From NCBI GenBank assembly GCA_947174945.1, contig CAMWKZ010000021.1, positions 1 through 42,043 on the forward strand: a stretch of 42,043 nucleotides of DNA. Direction: 5' to 3'. A program made the position numbers and the translations under genes. This DNA comes from an uncultured Prevotellaceae bacterium (GTDB taxonomy: Bacteria > Bacteroidota > Bacteroidia > Bacteroidales > Bacteroidaceae). Below, piece by piece: positions 7,538 to 15,568 of this stretch. The number at the start of each line of letters is the position of its first letter. Position 1 is the first letter of the stretch. The notes below the pieces were generated by a model. It had not been told where the DNA came from and searched no databases. It saw only the letters and a list, made by a program, of their open reading frames with translations.

Positions 7538-8674
7538 TTATAAATCCTTCCGATAGCAACGATGGCGTCGGTGCTCGGTGGCTTCCAAGTATTGCCACTG
7601 CGACAGCACGCCCTCGTTGCTCTCCATTTGCGGCCCCGTCTCTGCCCATTCAAAGTGGTAGCGCTGAAACCAGCGTATCAAGTCGTCGAAGATGAGGGCG
7701 TTAGCACCCTTGGAACGATACTCGGGCAGTACACCTATCAGCAACAAATCGACGATAGGCGTCTTGTGCCACTTCAATATCTTCAGGAGCTGCCACCAGC
7801 CAAAGGGCAGAAAGCGGCCGTCTCGCGTCTTCTGTAAAGCTCTTGAGAACGAGGGGAACGTGATGCCAAAGCCCACCATCTTGTCGCCATCCATAACGGC
7901 AGTCACCAGATTCAGGTCGGCTATCTTGATGTAGTCGTTGACCAACTTGTCAATCTGGCGGTCGCTGAGCTGGCTGAAACCATAGAGGTTCTTATACGTC
8001 GTGTTCAGCAGGTCGAATACTTTGCGGCCATAGCCTCCGTCAATCAGTTCCTTGCGCGTGAACTTATGCACCCGCAGTCCGTAGCGCTTGCGCACCATCT
8101 CCGTAATCTTGGCAAACTTATCGGGCACTACCTCCGGCACTCTTACCTTCGTCTCCACCCAGTCATTGACTTTCTCGAATCCCTCAAGCTGCTCCATGTG
8201 CTGCACATAGTAGGGATAGTTGTAGTTAATATACATGGTGGAAAGCTCGTCAAAGCCATCTACAAGCATTCCTTCGCGGTCGGTATCAATAAAGCCAAGC
8301 GGCCCAGCCAGTTCGGTCATCCCCTCCTGACGGCCCCAGTCTTCCACTGCCTTAAGCAACGCTGCCGACACTTCCTTGTCGTCCACAAAGTCGAACCACC
8401 CGAAGCGTATCTGCTTGCGCTGCCACTGTTCGTTAGCCCGCCGATTGATGATAGCTGCCACACGCCCCACGAGCTTACCATCGCGGAACGCCATAAAGTA
8501 TTTGGCTTCGCAACACTCAAAAGAAGGGTTCCTGTCACTCCGAAGTGTAGACATCTCTTCACTGAACAAATAAGGCACGGCACACGTATTGCCACGATAT
8601 AGGTCATAGTAGAACTGGACAAACTGAACCAGCTCCTTGCGATTGGTTACTTGCTTGATTTCAATCGTACTCAT
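7538..8674 (-). CDS. GNAT-like N-acetyltransferase family protein (Bacteroidetes type)
   Basis: A 378-residue cytoplasmic protein with two GNAT-like regions. The first is at about 1-150 (FMAFRDGKLVGRVAAIINRR, then PLGFIDTDREGMLVDGFDEL). The second is at about 200-375, with GVLPEYRSKGANALIFDDLIRW resembling the acetyl-CoA loop RxxGxA. Family members are common in Bacteroidetes and usually annotated only as acetyltransferase; the substrate is unknown. It converges on ispG with six bases between stops and no obvious terminator there. The ATG at 8674 is the second of two close ATGs; the first (8681) opens only a short dead-end frame. A good promoter precedes it. Confidence 0.75.
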   Translation of the reverse strand: MSTIEIKQVTNRKELVQFVQFYYDLYRGNTCAVPYLFSEEMSTLRSDRNPSFECCEAKYFMAFRDGKLVGRVAAIINRRANEQWQRKQIRFGWFDFVDDKEVSAALLKAVEDWGRQEGMTELAGPLGFIDTDREGMLVDGFDELSTMYINYNYPYYVQHMEQLEGFEKVNDWVETKVRVPEVVPDKFAKITEMVRKRYGLRVHKFTRKELIDGGYGRKVFDLLNTTYKNLYGFSQLSDRQIDKLVNDYIKIADLNLVTAVMDGDKMVGFGITFPSFSRALQKTRDGRFLPFGWWQLLKILKWHKTPIVDLLLIGVLPEYRSKGANALIFDDLIRWFQRYHFEWAETGPQMESNEGVLSQWQYLEATEHRRHRCYRKDL

Positions 8675-8697
8675 TGCTCATTTTTCTTTTCAGTGTG

Positions 8698-8729
8698 CAA
8701 AGATAATGTAAAATAAGGGAACTACAAAA
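8698..8729 (-). promoter_or_regulatory. Promoter of the acetyltransferase-like gene
   Basis: On the minus strand TTTG (8726-8729) lies 20 nt upstream of TATCTTTG (8698-8705), matching the Bacteroidetes consensus. The leader is about 20 nt. Confidence 0.7.
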
Positions 8730-8738
8730 AAGAAAAAA

Positions 8739-8865
8739 CATTTTCTTTTTATTTAAACTCTAACACGCAGTATTACTGGAAATATAATTCCATTTACGAT
8801 GGAAAGTGCTACAATTCAAGTCGAATTCCTATACTTTCCGCCTCAAATTGTAGCACTTTCCATCG
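8739..8865. repeat. Palindromic element at the left end of island A (perfect 20-bp inverted repeat)
   Basis: The arms CGATGGAAAGTGCTACAATT (8797-8816) and its exact reverse complement (8846-8865) enclose a 29-nt loop. The loop carries TCGAATTCCTATACTTTCC, which contains a further half-site ACTTTCC. About 35 bp upstream is TTTTTATTTA followed by TAACACGC. A related block (TTTTTATTTA, TAACACGC, GAAAAGTG/CACTTTTC palindromes, TCGGATTCCTGCACTTTTC) occurs near 28158-28260. It sits just past the stop of the last island A gene. There is no T-tract, so it is not a simple intrinsic terminator. Confidence 0.65.
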
Positions 8866-8886
8866 AGAATGACAACTCCTATTCTT

Positions 8887-9687
8887 TTACCGTGTACATA
8901 TTAGCTTCATAAACGTATCATTGATTTCTCTTAAATCTTCAGTCAAGATGTTGTGGCATTGCTCTGCAATCGATTCAGGGATTGGGTACATACAGGCTGC
9001 AATAGCACCAGCCATTGCACCGATAGTATCAGAATCACCACCAAGTGAAATAGCCAGACGGATTACCTCTTCAAACGAGTTACCCTCCAAAAACGCAATG
9101 ATTGCTTCAGGCACACTGCCCTGACAAGAAACGTCAAAATCATAATGAGGACGAATCTCAGCAATTGTCCTGCTCAGATTATAGCCAAAAGTTTCCTCAA
9201 CATACTCTTTGATTTCCTGTTTCGTTTTACCTTGCTTGCAGAGGAATACGCTCGCAGCTATTGCCTGAGCACCTTTCACTCCCTCTATATGGTTATGACT
9301 GACAGATGCCGTCAATGCAGCCAGCCTCAATGCTTCATCAAGCGTTTTAGCATATAGCCCCACAGGACTAACTCTCATTCCCGCTCCATTTCCCCAACTA
9401 TTATAGGGCTTTGGATATTGCGCGAATAGCCATGAAAGGAAATGCCCGCCATAACCAGCATCCTCATAACGGCGTCCTAATTCTTGCATACACTCAACAA
9501 GTCGGTTAGGCGTATGCAGCTTATCCTCTAACAACCACTTTGCTACAGCTAACGTCATTACAGAGTCATCCGTAAACATACTTGTACTACTAAACAACCT
9601 AAAATCCGTAGATTTCGTATTATGAAACTCATACACTGAACCAATAATGTCGCCTGCCAGTGCTCCTAACATCTTTACTTTTTTCAT
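8887..9687 (-). CDS. ADP-ribosylglycohydrolase (DraG / ARH type)
   Basis: About 266 residues. These enzymes remove ADP-ribose from proteins, DNA or small molecules using two magnesium ions. The metal-site motifs are complete: GDIIGSVYEF near the N-terminus, FTDDSVMTLA (TDDS), SHNHIEGVKGAQAIA, and GGDSDTIGAMAGAI near the C-terminus. I chose the ATG at 9687 (MKKVKMLGALAGDIIGS), since the family normally begins just before GDxxG. An in-frame ATG at 9726 would add 13 unremarkable residues. It is the last gene of the six-gene operon behind a TerB-like gene. An ADP-ribose eraser beside kinase-like and chaperone genes suggests control by reversible ADP-ribosylation, which is inference. Confidence 0.9.
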   Translation of the reverse strand: MKKVKMLGALAGDIIGSVYEFHNTKSTDFRLFSSTSMFTDDSVMTLAVAKWLLEDKLHTPNRLVECMQELGRRYEDAGYGGHFLSWLFAQYPKPYNSWGNGAGMRVSPVGLYAKTLDEALRLAALTASVSHNHIEGVKGAQAIAASVFLCKQGKTKQEIKEYVEETFGYNLSRTIAEIRPHYDFDVSCQGSVPEAIIAFLEGNSFEEVIRLAISLGGDSDTIGAMAGAIAACMYPIPESIAEQCHNILTEDLREINDTFMKLICTR

Positions 9688-9760
9688 TGTTTTTCTATTT
9701 TCATGACTTCTAATGTTTCTTACCATATTATCTACTTTGCTTAGAGCCTGTCTCGTTGTC

Positions 9761-10222
9761 CTATTTGAGAGTTATTTCTGCAAATGTAACATCATTCCAT
9801 TCTGGGTCAGCAGCAATATTAATGTCAGGAAGCAAAAAGTCCTCTTTATCTGGATATTTGGCAAGGATTTCTTCATCAGTAAGCGATAATCTAATGCGAA
9901 TCTTCTTAAAGAACTTAACCTCTGAATATTCGATACGATTGTCTGCTTCTATTGTCTTAAAGGCTAAATCAACAAGACACATTTGCTCGTCCTTTGTCAG
10001 TTTGTCTTCAGCTACTTCACTTAAATACTGATTAAGGAATGAAACGCCATTTTCATTGATAGAAGCAACATATTTCTTTAATGTAGCCTCTACATCCAGT
10101 TCCTTGAATAACTCTGTATTAGCTACTAAATCACGCAATAGTTGTATTTCCTCAGATGCAATATCACCATCACATGCCATACAAGCAAAGATGGTCTTCA
10201 ATAATAAATCTTGACTATTCAT
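9761..10222 (-). CDS. TerB-like tellurite-resistance family protein
   Basis: A 153-residue all-helical acidic protein. ACDGDIASEEIQLLRDL near the N-terminus and IEADNRIEYSEVKFFKKIR near residues 92-110 are the two acidic, metal-binding-type helices of the TerB fold. TerB proteins are found in stress and phage-resistance gene clusters, often with kinases, phosphatases and chaperones. The protein has no signal peptide. It lies 30 bases after the kinase/AAA gene and ahead of the ADP-ribosylglycohydrolase, and shares their AT-rich composition. Confidence 0.75.
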   Translation of the reverse strand: MNSQDLLLKTIFACMACDGDIASEEIQLLRDLVANTELFKELDVEATLKKYVASINENGVSFLNQYLSEVAEDKLTKDEQMCLVDLAFKTIEADNRIEYSEVKFFKKIRIRLSLTDEEILAKYPDKEDFLLPDINIAADPEWNDVTFAEITLK

Positions 10223-10252
10223 AATTTCTTTTTTTGCGTTATATAAGTAATC

Positions 10253-12025
10253 TTAAAATCCTATTTTAGGGTGATTAGAAGTTATCTTTTCACCATTCAT
10301 TATGGCTCTGATTCGTTCATACTTTTTTAAGTCATTATCTGAAATAGACTGTTTTACTCTGCTAATTGCATTTTGAAGCAACTCCATTGTAATTTTGCTA
10401 TGTGCTTTTAACGCAGCCCTTGACGCATCATTTACAATTAATTGTATATCAGCAGAAACATAGTTTCGTGTCAAATCGGCAAGTTTTGCGTAATCTAACC
10501 CAAAATCGTATGGTCGTTTCTCTATATACAATTTGAACAGAGCTTCTCTTGCAGCCTTATCAGGAACACCTATATAATACTTTTTCTCAAGTCGTCCAGC
10601 ACGAAGAACCGCAGCATCCAGAACATCGGGTTTGTTTGTCGCACCTATAATAAATATACCTTTCTCGCCAGTCCTGTCCATTTGTGCAAGAAACTCATTT
10701 ATACCAGACATTCCTTTGTCATCAGCTAAAGCACGGTCTTTTAACAAATCATCCAATTCGTCTATAAAAATAATGGTAGGGGCATTTTCTTCTGCTTCTT
10801 GGAACATAGCCGCAATGTTCTCCTGAGTAGCATTTATCCATTTGCTTTTTAGGGTAGCTGGAGTAACCTGCATAAAATTGAATCCCACTTCTTCTGCAAA
10901 ATGCTTGGCAAAGAATGTCTTACCACAACCAGGAGGTCCATACAATAATATCCCATTTGGTATTGTCACTCCATATTTATGATATTCTTCTGGATTGTGG
11001 AGCGGTTCGATAACTTCTTCTGTCATTTGTTGTTTTAGTTCATCCATACCAGCGATTGCAGAGAAACCAGGCCCTTTTACTTTGCGTGAGAGAGTTTGTT
11101 GGTTTTCTGTATCCTCTTTTTTCACTTCATCAGATTTTACTTTTCGGCATGTGTCCTGACGCTCCACTTTAATTTCTCCGTCAATTGCTTGTATAAACTC
11201 TTTTGCAGATTGGAAGCGGGCTTCTACAGCATAACTAAGTGCCTTAACAATACAATTAAGGAACTGTTCATCCAACTCAAAAATATCAGTTGTTGGAATC
11301 TTGACAGGCTTCTCCCTTTCTGCTAAGATACGCTCAACTTTGTCCTCTTTTATCCTTGATATATCAATAAACCATGGCAATTCTCCATAAAGAAGATGAT
11401 AAATCATCACACCAACAGAGTAAATGTCTGACTGAATTTGACAGACACCAGAGAATCTTTCCGGTGCAAGATAAAAAGGGTTAAGCTCATTCAAATCTGG
11501 TTTGTATGGAGATTGATTTAGGAATCGAGCATGTCCAAAATCAATAAGTTTCAAATCCTCTAATCCTCCAACCAAATTCAACATAATGTTTTGAATTGTC
11601 ACCTCACCATGTACAATAGGGTTTTCCTGATTATGAATAGAATCAAGTGCTGAAAGTACTGCTTTAGCTATCTTTTTTATATCGTAAACACTAATATCAC
11701 CGTCACGAATAATCCTCTGAGCTAAGGTCTCACCGCTAACAAACTCTGTTACAATATATGCCTGCTGCCCTCCATTAACCATAATATTCCCAGAGTCTAT
11801 ATAGCTACATAAATTGTGATGGTTGAGCCGTTTTGATATTTCGACCTCCACAACACGTCCACTATCATCTATCTGATGTCTGTTCACCTTTGCATAATTG
11901 ATAAGTTTTAGAAAACGTGTTTTACCTTTAGCATCCTTGACACGATATGTCTCAGCATAAGAGCCTTCTTTATGCTGAAATATTACAGTATATGAACCGA
12001 TATTATCTTTTTTTTCGTAAAGCAT
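10253..12025 (-). CDS. Protein-kinase-like domain fused to a AAA+ ATPase
   Basis: A 590-residue fusion. Residues 1-285 have a Ser/Thr kinase fold: glycine-loop region EGSYAETYRVKD, Lys40 in RFLKLIN, DFG at 162-164, APE at 187-189 and Asp200 in QSDIYSVG. The catalytic loop reads HGEVTIQN (139-146) in place of HRDxKxxN. The catalytic Asp is thus Glu and the conserved Lys is Thr, so it may be a pseudokinase or a weak atypical kinase. Residues 318-560 are a classic AAA module: GPPGCGKT (363-370), IIFIDELDD (418-425), sensor GATNKPD, and arginine fingers in LRAGRLE. The AAA part resembles FtsH/Cdc48-like protein remodellers. A hairpin separates it from the Hsp70 gene upstream, which may lower its expression. 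Confidence 0.9.
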   Translation of the reverse strand: MLYEKKDNIGSYTVIFQHKEGSYAETYRVKDAKGKTRFLKLINYAKVNRHQIDDSGRVVEVEISKRLNHHNLCSYIDSGNIMVNGGQQAYIVTEFVSGETLAQRIIRDGDISVYDIKKIAKAVLSALDSIHNQENPIVHGEVTIQNIMLNLVGGLEDLKLIDFGHARFLNQSPYKPDLNELNPFYLAPERFSGVCQIQSDIYSVGVMIYHLLYGELPWFIDISRIKEDKVERILAEREKPVKIPTTDIFELDEQFLNCIVKALSYAVEARFQSAKEFIQAIDGEIKVERQDTCRKVKSDEVKKEDTENQQTLSRKVKGPGFSAIAGMDELKQQMTEEVIEPLHNPEEYHKYGVTIPNGILLYGPPGCGKTFFAKHFAEEVGFNFMQVTPATLKSKWINATQENIAAMFQEAEENAPTIIFIDELDDLLKDRALADDKGMSGINEFLAQMDRTGEKGIFIIGATNKPDVLDAAVLRAGRLEKKYYIGVPDKAAREALFKLYIEKRPYDFGLDYAKLADLTRNYVSADIQLIVNDASRAALKAHSKITMELLQNAISRVKQSISDNDLKKYERIRAIMNGEKITSNHPKIGF

Positions 12026-12063
12026 AAATAGCTTTTGTCAAATTTGAAATGAAAGAAAAATAC

Positions 12064-12090
12064 ACCTTCTGTGCAATTAGCACAGAAGGT
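12064..12090 (-). terminator. Hairpin between the Hsp70 and kinase/AAA genes
   Basis: A perfect 11-bp stem, ACCTTCTGTGC (12064-12074) with GCACAGAAGGT (12080-12090), has a 5-nt AATTA loop. It lies a few bases after the Hsp70 stop. In the transcribed minus direction it is followed by GTATTTTTC, a weak T-run. It could be a partial terminator or an mRNA-end stabiliser that sets the Hsp70 to kinase ratio. Confidence 0.6.
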
Positions 12091-12098
12091 AACATTAA

Positions 12099-14591
12099 TT
12101 ATTTAAGCATACCGTCAGCATTAGCTTTATCCTCGTCTGGCATAAGGTCTATCAACCCACATACAATAGGATGGAGTGTGTCAACAGTTGGATTATTGTT
12201 GATAGCCTCCATACCACGATTGAGCAATTGACGAGCACGACCTGAGTCTGTCCAACGTACAGAACCAAATCTTCCATTGTAATGTTCAATAAAGCCCATA
12301 CACTGGTATAATAATGTCAGAGAAACGAAAAGGCTATTGATTTGCTCTAATACTTCACGTCCCATCTTTACGTCCTTACTGCGTATAACTTGGTCGGTCT
12401 GACGGCGAAGTTGGTCAACATTCTGAAAAGTCTTCTCAGTACCAAGCTCTTCCTGAGCCTTTTCAAGTCGTTCAAATTTATCACGGAGCTCTGCTTCAAC
12501 GCGACTCCATTCTGTAGCATCATCTTGGTCCTCTATTTCACGAAGGACTTCTTTAAGATGCTGAAGTACAGCCTTCTTCTCTGAACTGTTCGCCGCTTCG
12601 TTTTTAACGGAATCAAGTTTGTTTTGCAATTCATCCGTATTAATACCTGCACTACTTAAACGCCTCAAGTTGCGCTGAGCTTCAGCAATCCCCATATTAA
12701 TAACCTTTGTGGCATCATCTATAGACTGCTTCTTGCTCGTATCAAGTTGCTTTTCAATAGTTGTGTCTGTTGCAAGGAAATGAACTTCAAGAGTCATCTG
12801 CTCTGATGTGTCAACTTTGAGAGTAACGTCAACAGAAGAATCTTCTGTTACCAATGATTCTACATCTTCTCCAGTAATAACAATATCAGCAACATATTCA
12901 TACAATGAAGCACTACGTCCTTCCGCGCCCTTGAAATCATCAACCTGATATACGGGGATTTTTAGAACATCACTTTCTACACCAGGGCGAAGTTTACTTG
13001 TTGTTTTCAAATCATTGATAACGCCTACTGCAGGCACAGGCTTATTCTTCTCCAAGCCCTTGGCCATACGAAAGACAGGACGCTTTTTTACATCACTCCA
13101 TGTCGCGATACCAATATTATATGGGAGTGGAGCAGCACCAACTTTAGAACCTTGGATTATTGTTATTTCGTTAGGGAAGCAAGGTATCTTATTTCCCTTC
13201 TCGTTATATGCTACAATAGCAAATGAGTTTGGTTTGGATTCAAGAAGGTTTGCTTCAATAACATTACCTGTAGCATCAATTTCAACCTTCCCACTTGACC
13301 ATGCCTTATCACTCCTTTCAAGTTCAACATATACTTTTGAGTACGAGCTACCAGCAGCCAACTTCGCACTTATCCATTCTGTTTGCTCAACGGAGGTGGA
13401 CTCGTAGCCAATTTCCAATTTAACGGTTCCAACCTCAATATCTTTTTCGTTTACTACTGCGTCCATAGTAGAAGCGTAAAGTGCAGCACCAGTAGCAACA
13501 GCAGTCATTGGGTCAATTGAGGTGTCAATATTTGGTGTAATCTGCTCTTTGAGCATCTGGCGAATCAATGGTGAGTGAGTAGGACCGCCAACGAGAATGA
13601 GCTTGTTAATCTGAGAAGAAGACAAATGATTACGGTTCACAAGTTCCTTACAAATATCAACAGCCTTTTGGAAATATGGGCGCATAATGTCAAACACCTC
13701 ACTCTGTGAAACGGTCAAATCAAGTTCCATTTCCTCACCGTTTTCGTCTTCACCTAAATCACCAAGATTTGAAAGAATATCATATTTATCTTTGAAAGAC
13801 AACTGATTCTTTATCTCCTCTGCAGATGTCTTCATAGCATCGCGAAGAACACCCTTCTTATCTTCATTGTCAAGGGTTTCTTCTAAAACGAAGTTCTTTT
13901 GTAAGTATGGGATTATTATATTGTCAACAATAGCGTAGTCAAGATTCTTACCACCAAGGTAGTTGTCTCCCTCAGTGTCAAATACTTGCATAATACCATC
14001 CTCAACTTTAAGTAATGCCACATCAAACGTACCTCCACCAAAGTCGAATACCATCCAGATACCATCTTTTGATTCAGTGGTCAAACCATAAGCCATCGCT
14101 GCTGCAATTGGTTCTTGAAGAAGCTCGCATTTTGTAAATCCAGCCATCTTTGCAGCCTCCATAGTAGCAGTTTTCTGTCCTACTGTGAACTTTGCTGGTA
14201 CAGTAATCACTACAGAAGATATGGTTTCGTCTGTAACAAAAGATTTCAGAGTCTTCAAAACTTCAGCTGACAACTCTTCTGAAGAATAGTCACGTCCCAT
14301 ATAGGTACTCTTGTATTTTGTATCAGTACCCATAGTTCGTTTGAACTCAACGTAAGCATTTGAAGTCTCTTTTTTACCAGCTTTCAATGCACGAAGCTTG
14401 TCACTCTTCATGTCACTAAAAGCTGACTCTCCAGCCTTAACACTTTGACGCTTTGTGAATGACACACAAGAAGGCATTGTGTCTTTTAGAACGTCTGTCT
14501 TAATAATGACAGGTTTACCTTTCTCCATTCTGCATATTGCAGAGTTGGTTGTACCGAGGTCGATACCGTAATCAATTTTTAATCTTGCCAT
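12099..14591 (-). CDS. Long Hsp70 (DnaK-like) chaperone with extended C-terminus
   Basis: An 830-residue Hsp70, longer than DnaK (about 640). The actin-like ATPase is complete: DLGTTNSA (11-18), VFDFGGGTFDVALL (181-194), LLQEPIAAAMAYGL (157-170) and LILVGGPTHSP (331-341). After about residue 380 the substrate-binding part is highly divergent from DnaK. The last 200 residues are charged helices (QKLDSVKNEAANSSEKKAV region onward) without the usual acidic C-terminal tail. It is therefore unlikely to be the housekeeping DnaK. It sits between a GrpE-like membrane protein upstream (17 bases) and the kinase/AAA gene downstream. A dedicated chaperone for this system is the likely role. Confidence 0.92.
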   Translation of the reverse strand: MARLKIDYGIDLGTTNSAICRMEKGKPVIIKTDVLKDTMPSCVSFTKRQSVKAGESAFSDMKSDKLRALKAGKKETSNAYVEFKRTMGTDTKYKSTYMGRDYSSEELSAEVLKTLKSFVTDETISSVVITVPAKFTVGQKTATMEAAKMAGFTKCELLQEPIAAAMAYGLTTESKDGIWMVFDFGGGTFDVALLKVEDGIMQVFDTEGDNYLGGKNLDYAIVDNIIIPYLQKNFVLEETLDNEDKKGVLRDAMKTSAEEIKNQLSFKDKYDILSNLGDLGEDENGEEMELDLTVSQSEVFDIMRPYFQKAVDICKELVNRNHLSSSQINKLILVGGPTHSPLIRQMLKEQITPNIDTSIDPMTAVATGAALYASTMDAVVNEKDIEVGTVKLEIGYESTSVEQTEWISAKLAAGSSYSKVYVELERSDKAWSSGKVEIDATGNVIEANLLESKPNSFAIVAYNEKGNKIPCFPNEITIIQGSKVGAAPLPYNIGIATWSDVKKRPVFRMAKGLEKNKPVPAVGVINDLKTTSKLRPGVESDVLKIPVYQVDDFKGAEGRSASLYEYVADIVITGEDVESLVTEDSSVDVTLKVDTSEQMTLEVHFLATDTTIEKQLDTSKKQSIDDATKVINMGIAEAQRNLRRLSSAGINTDELQNKLDSVKNEAANSSEKKAVLQHLKEVLREIEDQDDATEWSRVEAELRDKFERLEKAQEELGTEKTFQNVDQLRRQTDQVIRSKDVKMGREVLEQINSLFVSLTLLYQCMGFIEHYNGRFGSVRWTDSGRARQLLNRGMEAINNNPTVDTLHPIVCGLIDLMPDEDKANADGMLK

Positions 14592-14608
14592 GATTATTAT
14601 AGTTATTT

Positions 14609-15547
14609 TTATTCTGCTTGGCTAACTTCGATTTGAGCAGCCTGAATCATTATTTGTTTATAGTTAACTTGTGGTTTGATGATGCGAGATATAACTTGTT
14701 GTCCAGGCTCTAACGAGTCATCAGTTGTAAATGTCACAGCCGCTTTCATTCCTGCCTGATATGGCATTCCTAACATATTTACTATCTCGTAATCATTTGC
14801 TTTGAAATTGTCTTTGATACGCTGAACCCCTCTTGCCAGTTGTTTATATCCTTTTATGCTCTCGTCCATACGAGACAGGTTCATTTCTATTTTTACAATC
14901 TCATCAGCAACTTTAAGTGTCAAAGAATGGTCAATCTCGCCACTCTCGTTTGTGATTGGGTCGGCAAGTGGTTGCTTACTCAATATTTCTATCAACTTAT
15001 TGTCAAGTTGTATTGTTTCCTCTTGCATCTTTTCCTGAGCTTTACGAATAGTTTCTTGCGCAACCTCCAAAGAAGACTGTGCCTTACGAACATCATCAAT
15101 AGAAGATGAACCTGATTTGAACTTCTTCAAAAAAATCCAAACAATAGAAGCGAGAGCAATGAGTAGGGCAATAATACCGCCTAATCCCCATAGGGAACGA
15201 GAAGACAGAATGTCTTCAGTTGCTTGTACCTTATCATTTGTCTGACCAATAATTGTGGTAAGCTCTGACTTGTCTGTTTTTTGGTTGTCAGCAAGTTCAT
15301 TGCATTTTTCTTGCAAGCTATCAACTTTGCTAACAAGTTCTTTATTTGCAGACGTTAACGCGTTAATTTTCAATTCGGCCTTCTTACCATTACTCGTGAG
15401 AATGGTAATATTGCTTTTTAATCGATTTTGTGCTGACTGCAATACGCTAATCTCGTTTCTCAAGGAAGACAATTCCTTTGAGTCATTTTGTGCATAAAGT
15501 CCATTAGTAACACAGATGCACATAAATGCTAATAAAATTTTTTTCAT
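14609..15547 (-). CDS. Membrane-anchored coiled-coil protein with a GrpE-like C-terminal region
   Basis: A 312-residue protein. Residues 1-20 resemble a signal peptide (MKKILLAFMCICVTNGLYAQ). Residues 25-110 are a predicted coiled coil outside the inner membrane, 120-140 a transmembrane helix (GLGGIIALLIALASIVWIFL), and 150-312 would be cytoplasmic. The C-terminal 90 residues (about 218-310) follow the order of GrpE: a helical stretch, then MLGMPYQAGM, LEPGQQVISRIIKPQVNYKQ and a final strand MIQAAQIEVSQ. Compare GrpE ...EPGTVVEVLQKGY...RPAKVVV. GrpE is the nucleotide exchange factor of DnaK, and this gene directly precedes an Hsp70. The likeness is by eye, so the domain call is moderate; membrane topology is firmer. 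Confidence 0.65.
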   Translation of the reverse strand: MKKILLAFMCICVTNGLYAQNDSKELSSLRNEISVLQSAQNRLKSNITILTSNGKKAELKINALTSANKELVSKVDSLQEKCNELADNQKTDKSELTTIIGQTNDKVQATEDILSSRSLWGLGGIIALLIALASIVWIFLKKFKSGSSSIDDVRKAQSSLEVAQETIRKAQEKMQEETIQLDNKLIEILSKQPLADPITNESGEIDHSLTLKVADEIVKIEMNLSRMDESIKGYKQLARGVQRIKDNFKANDYEIVNMLGMPYQAGMKAAVTFTTDDSLEPGQQVISRIIKPQVNYKQIMIQAAQIEVSQAE

Positions 15548-15568
15548 TACTCTTATATTATAATTTAA

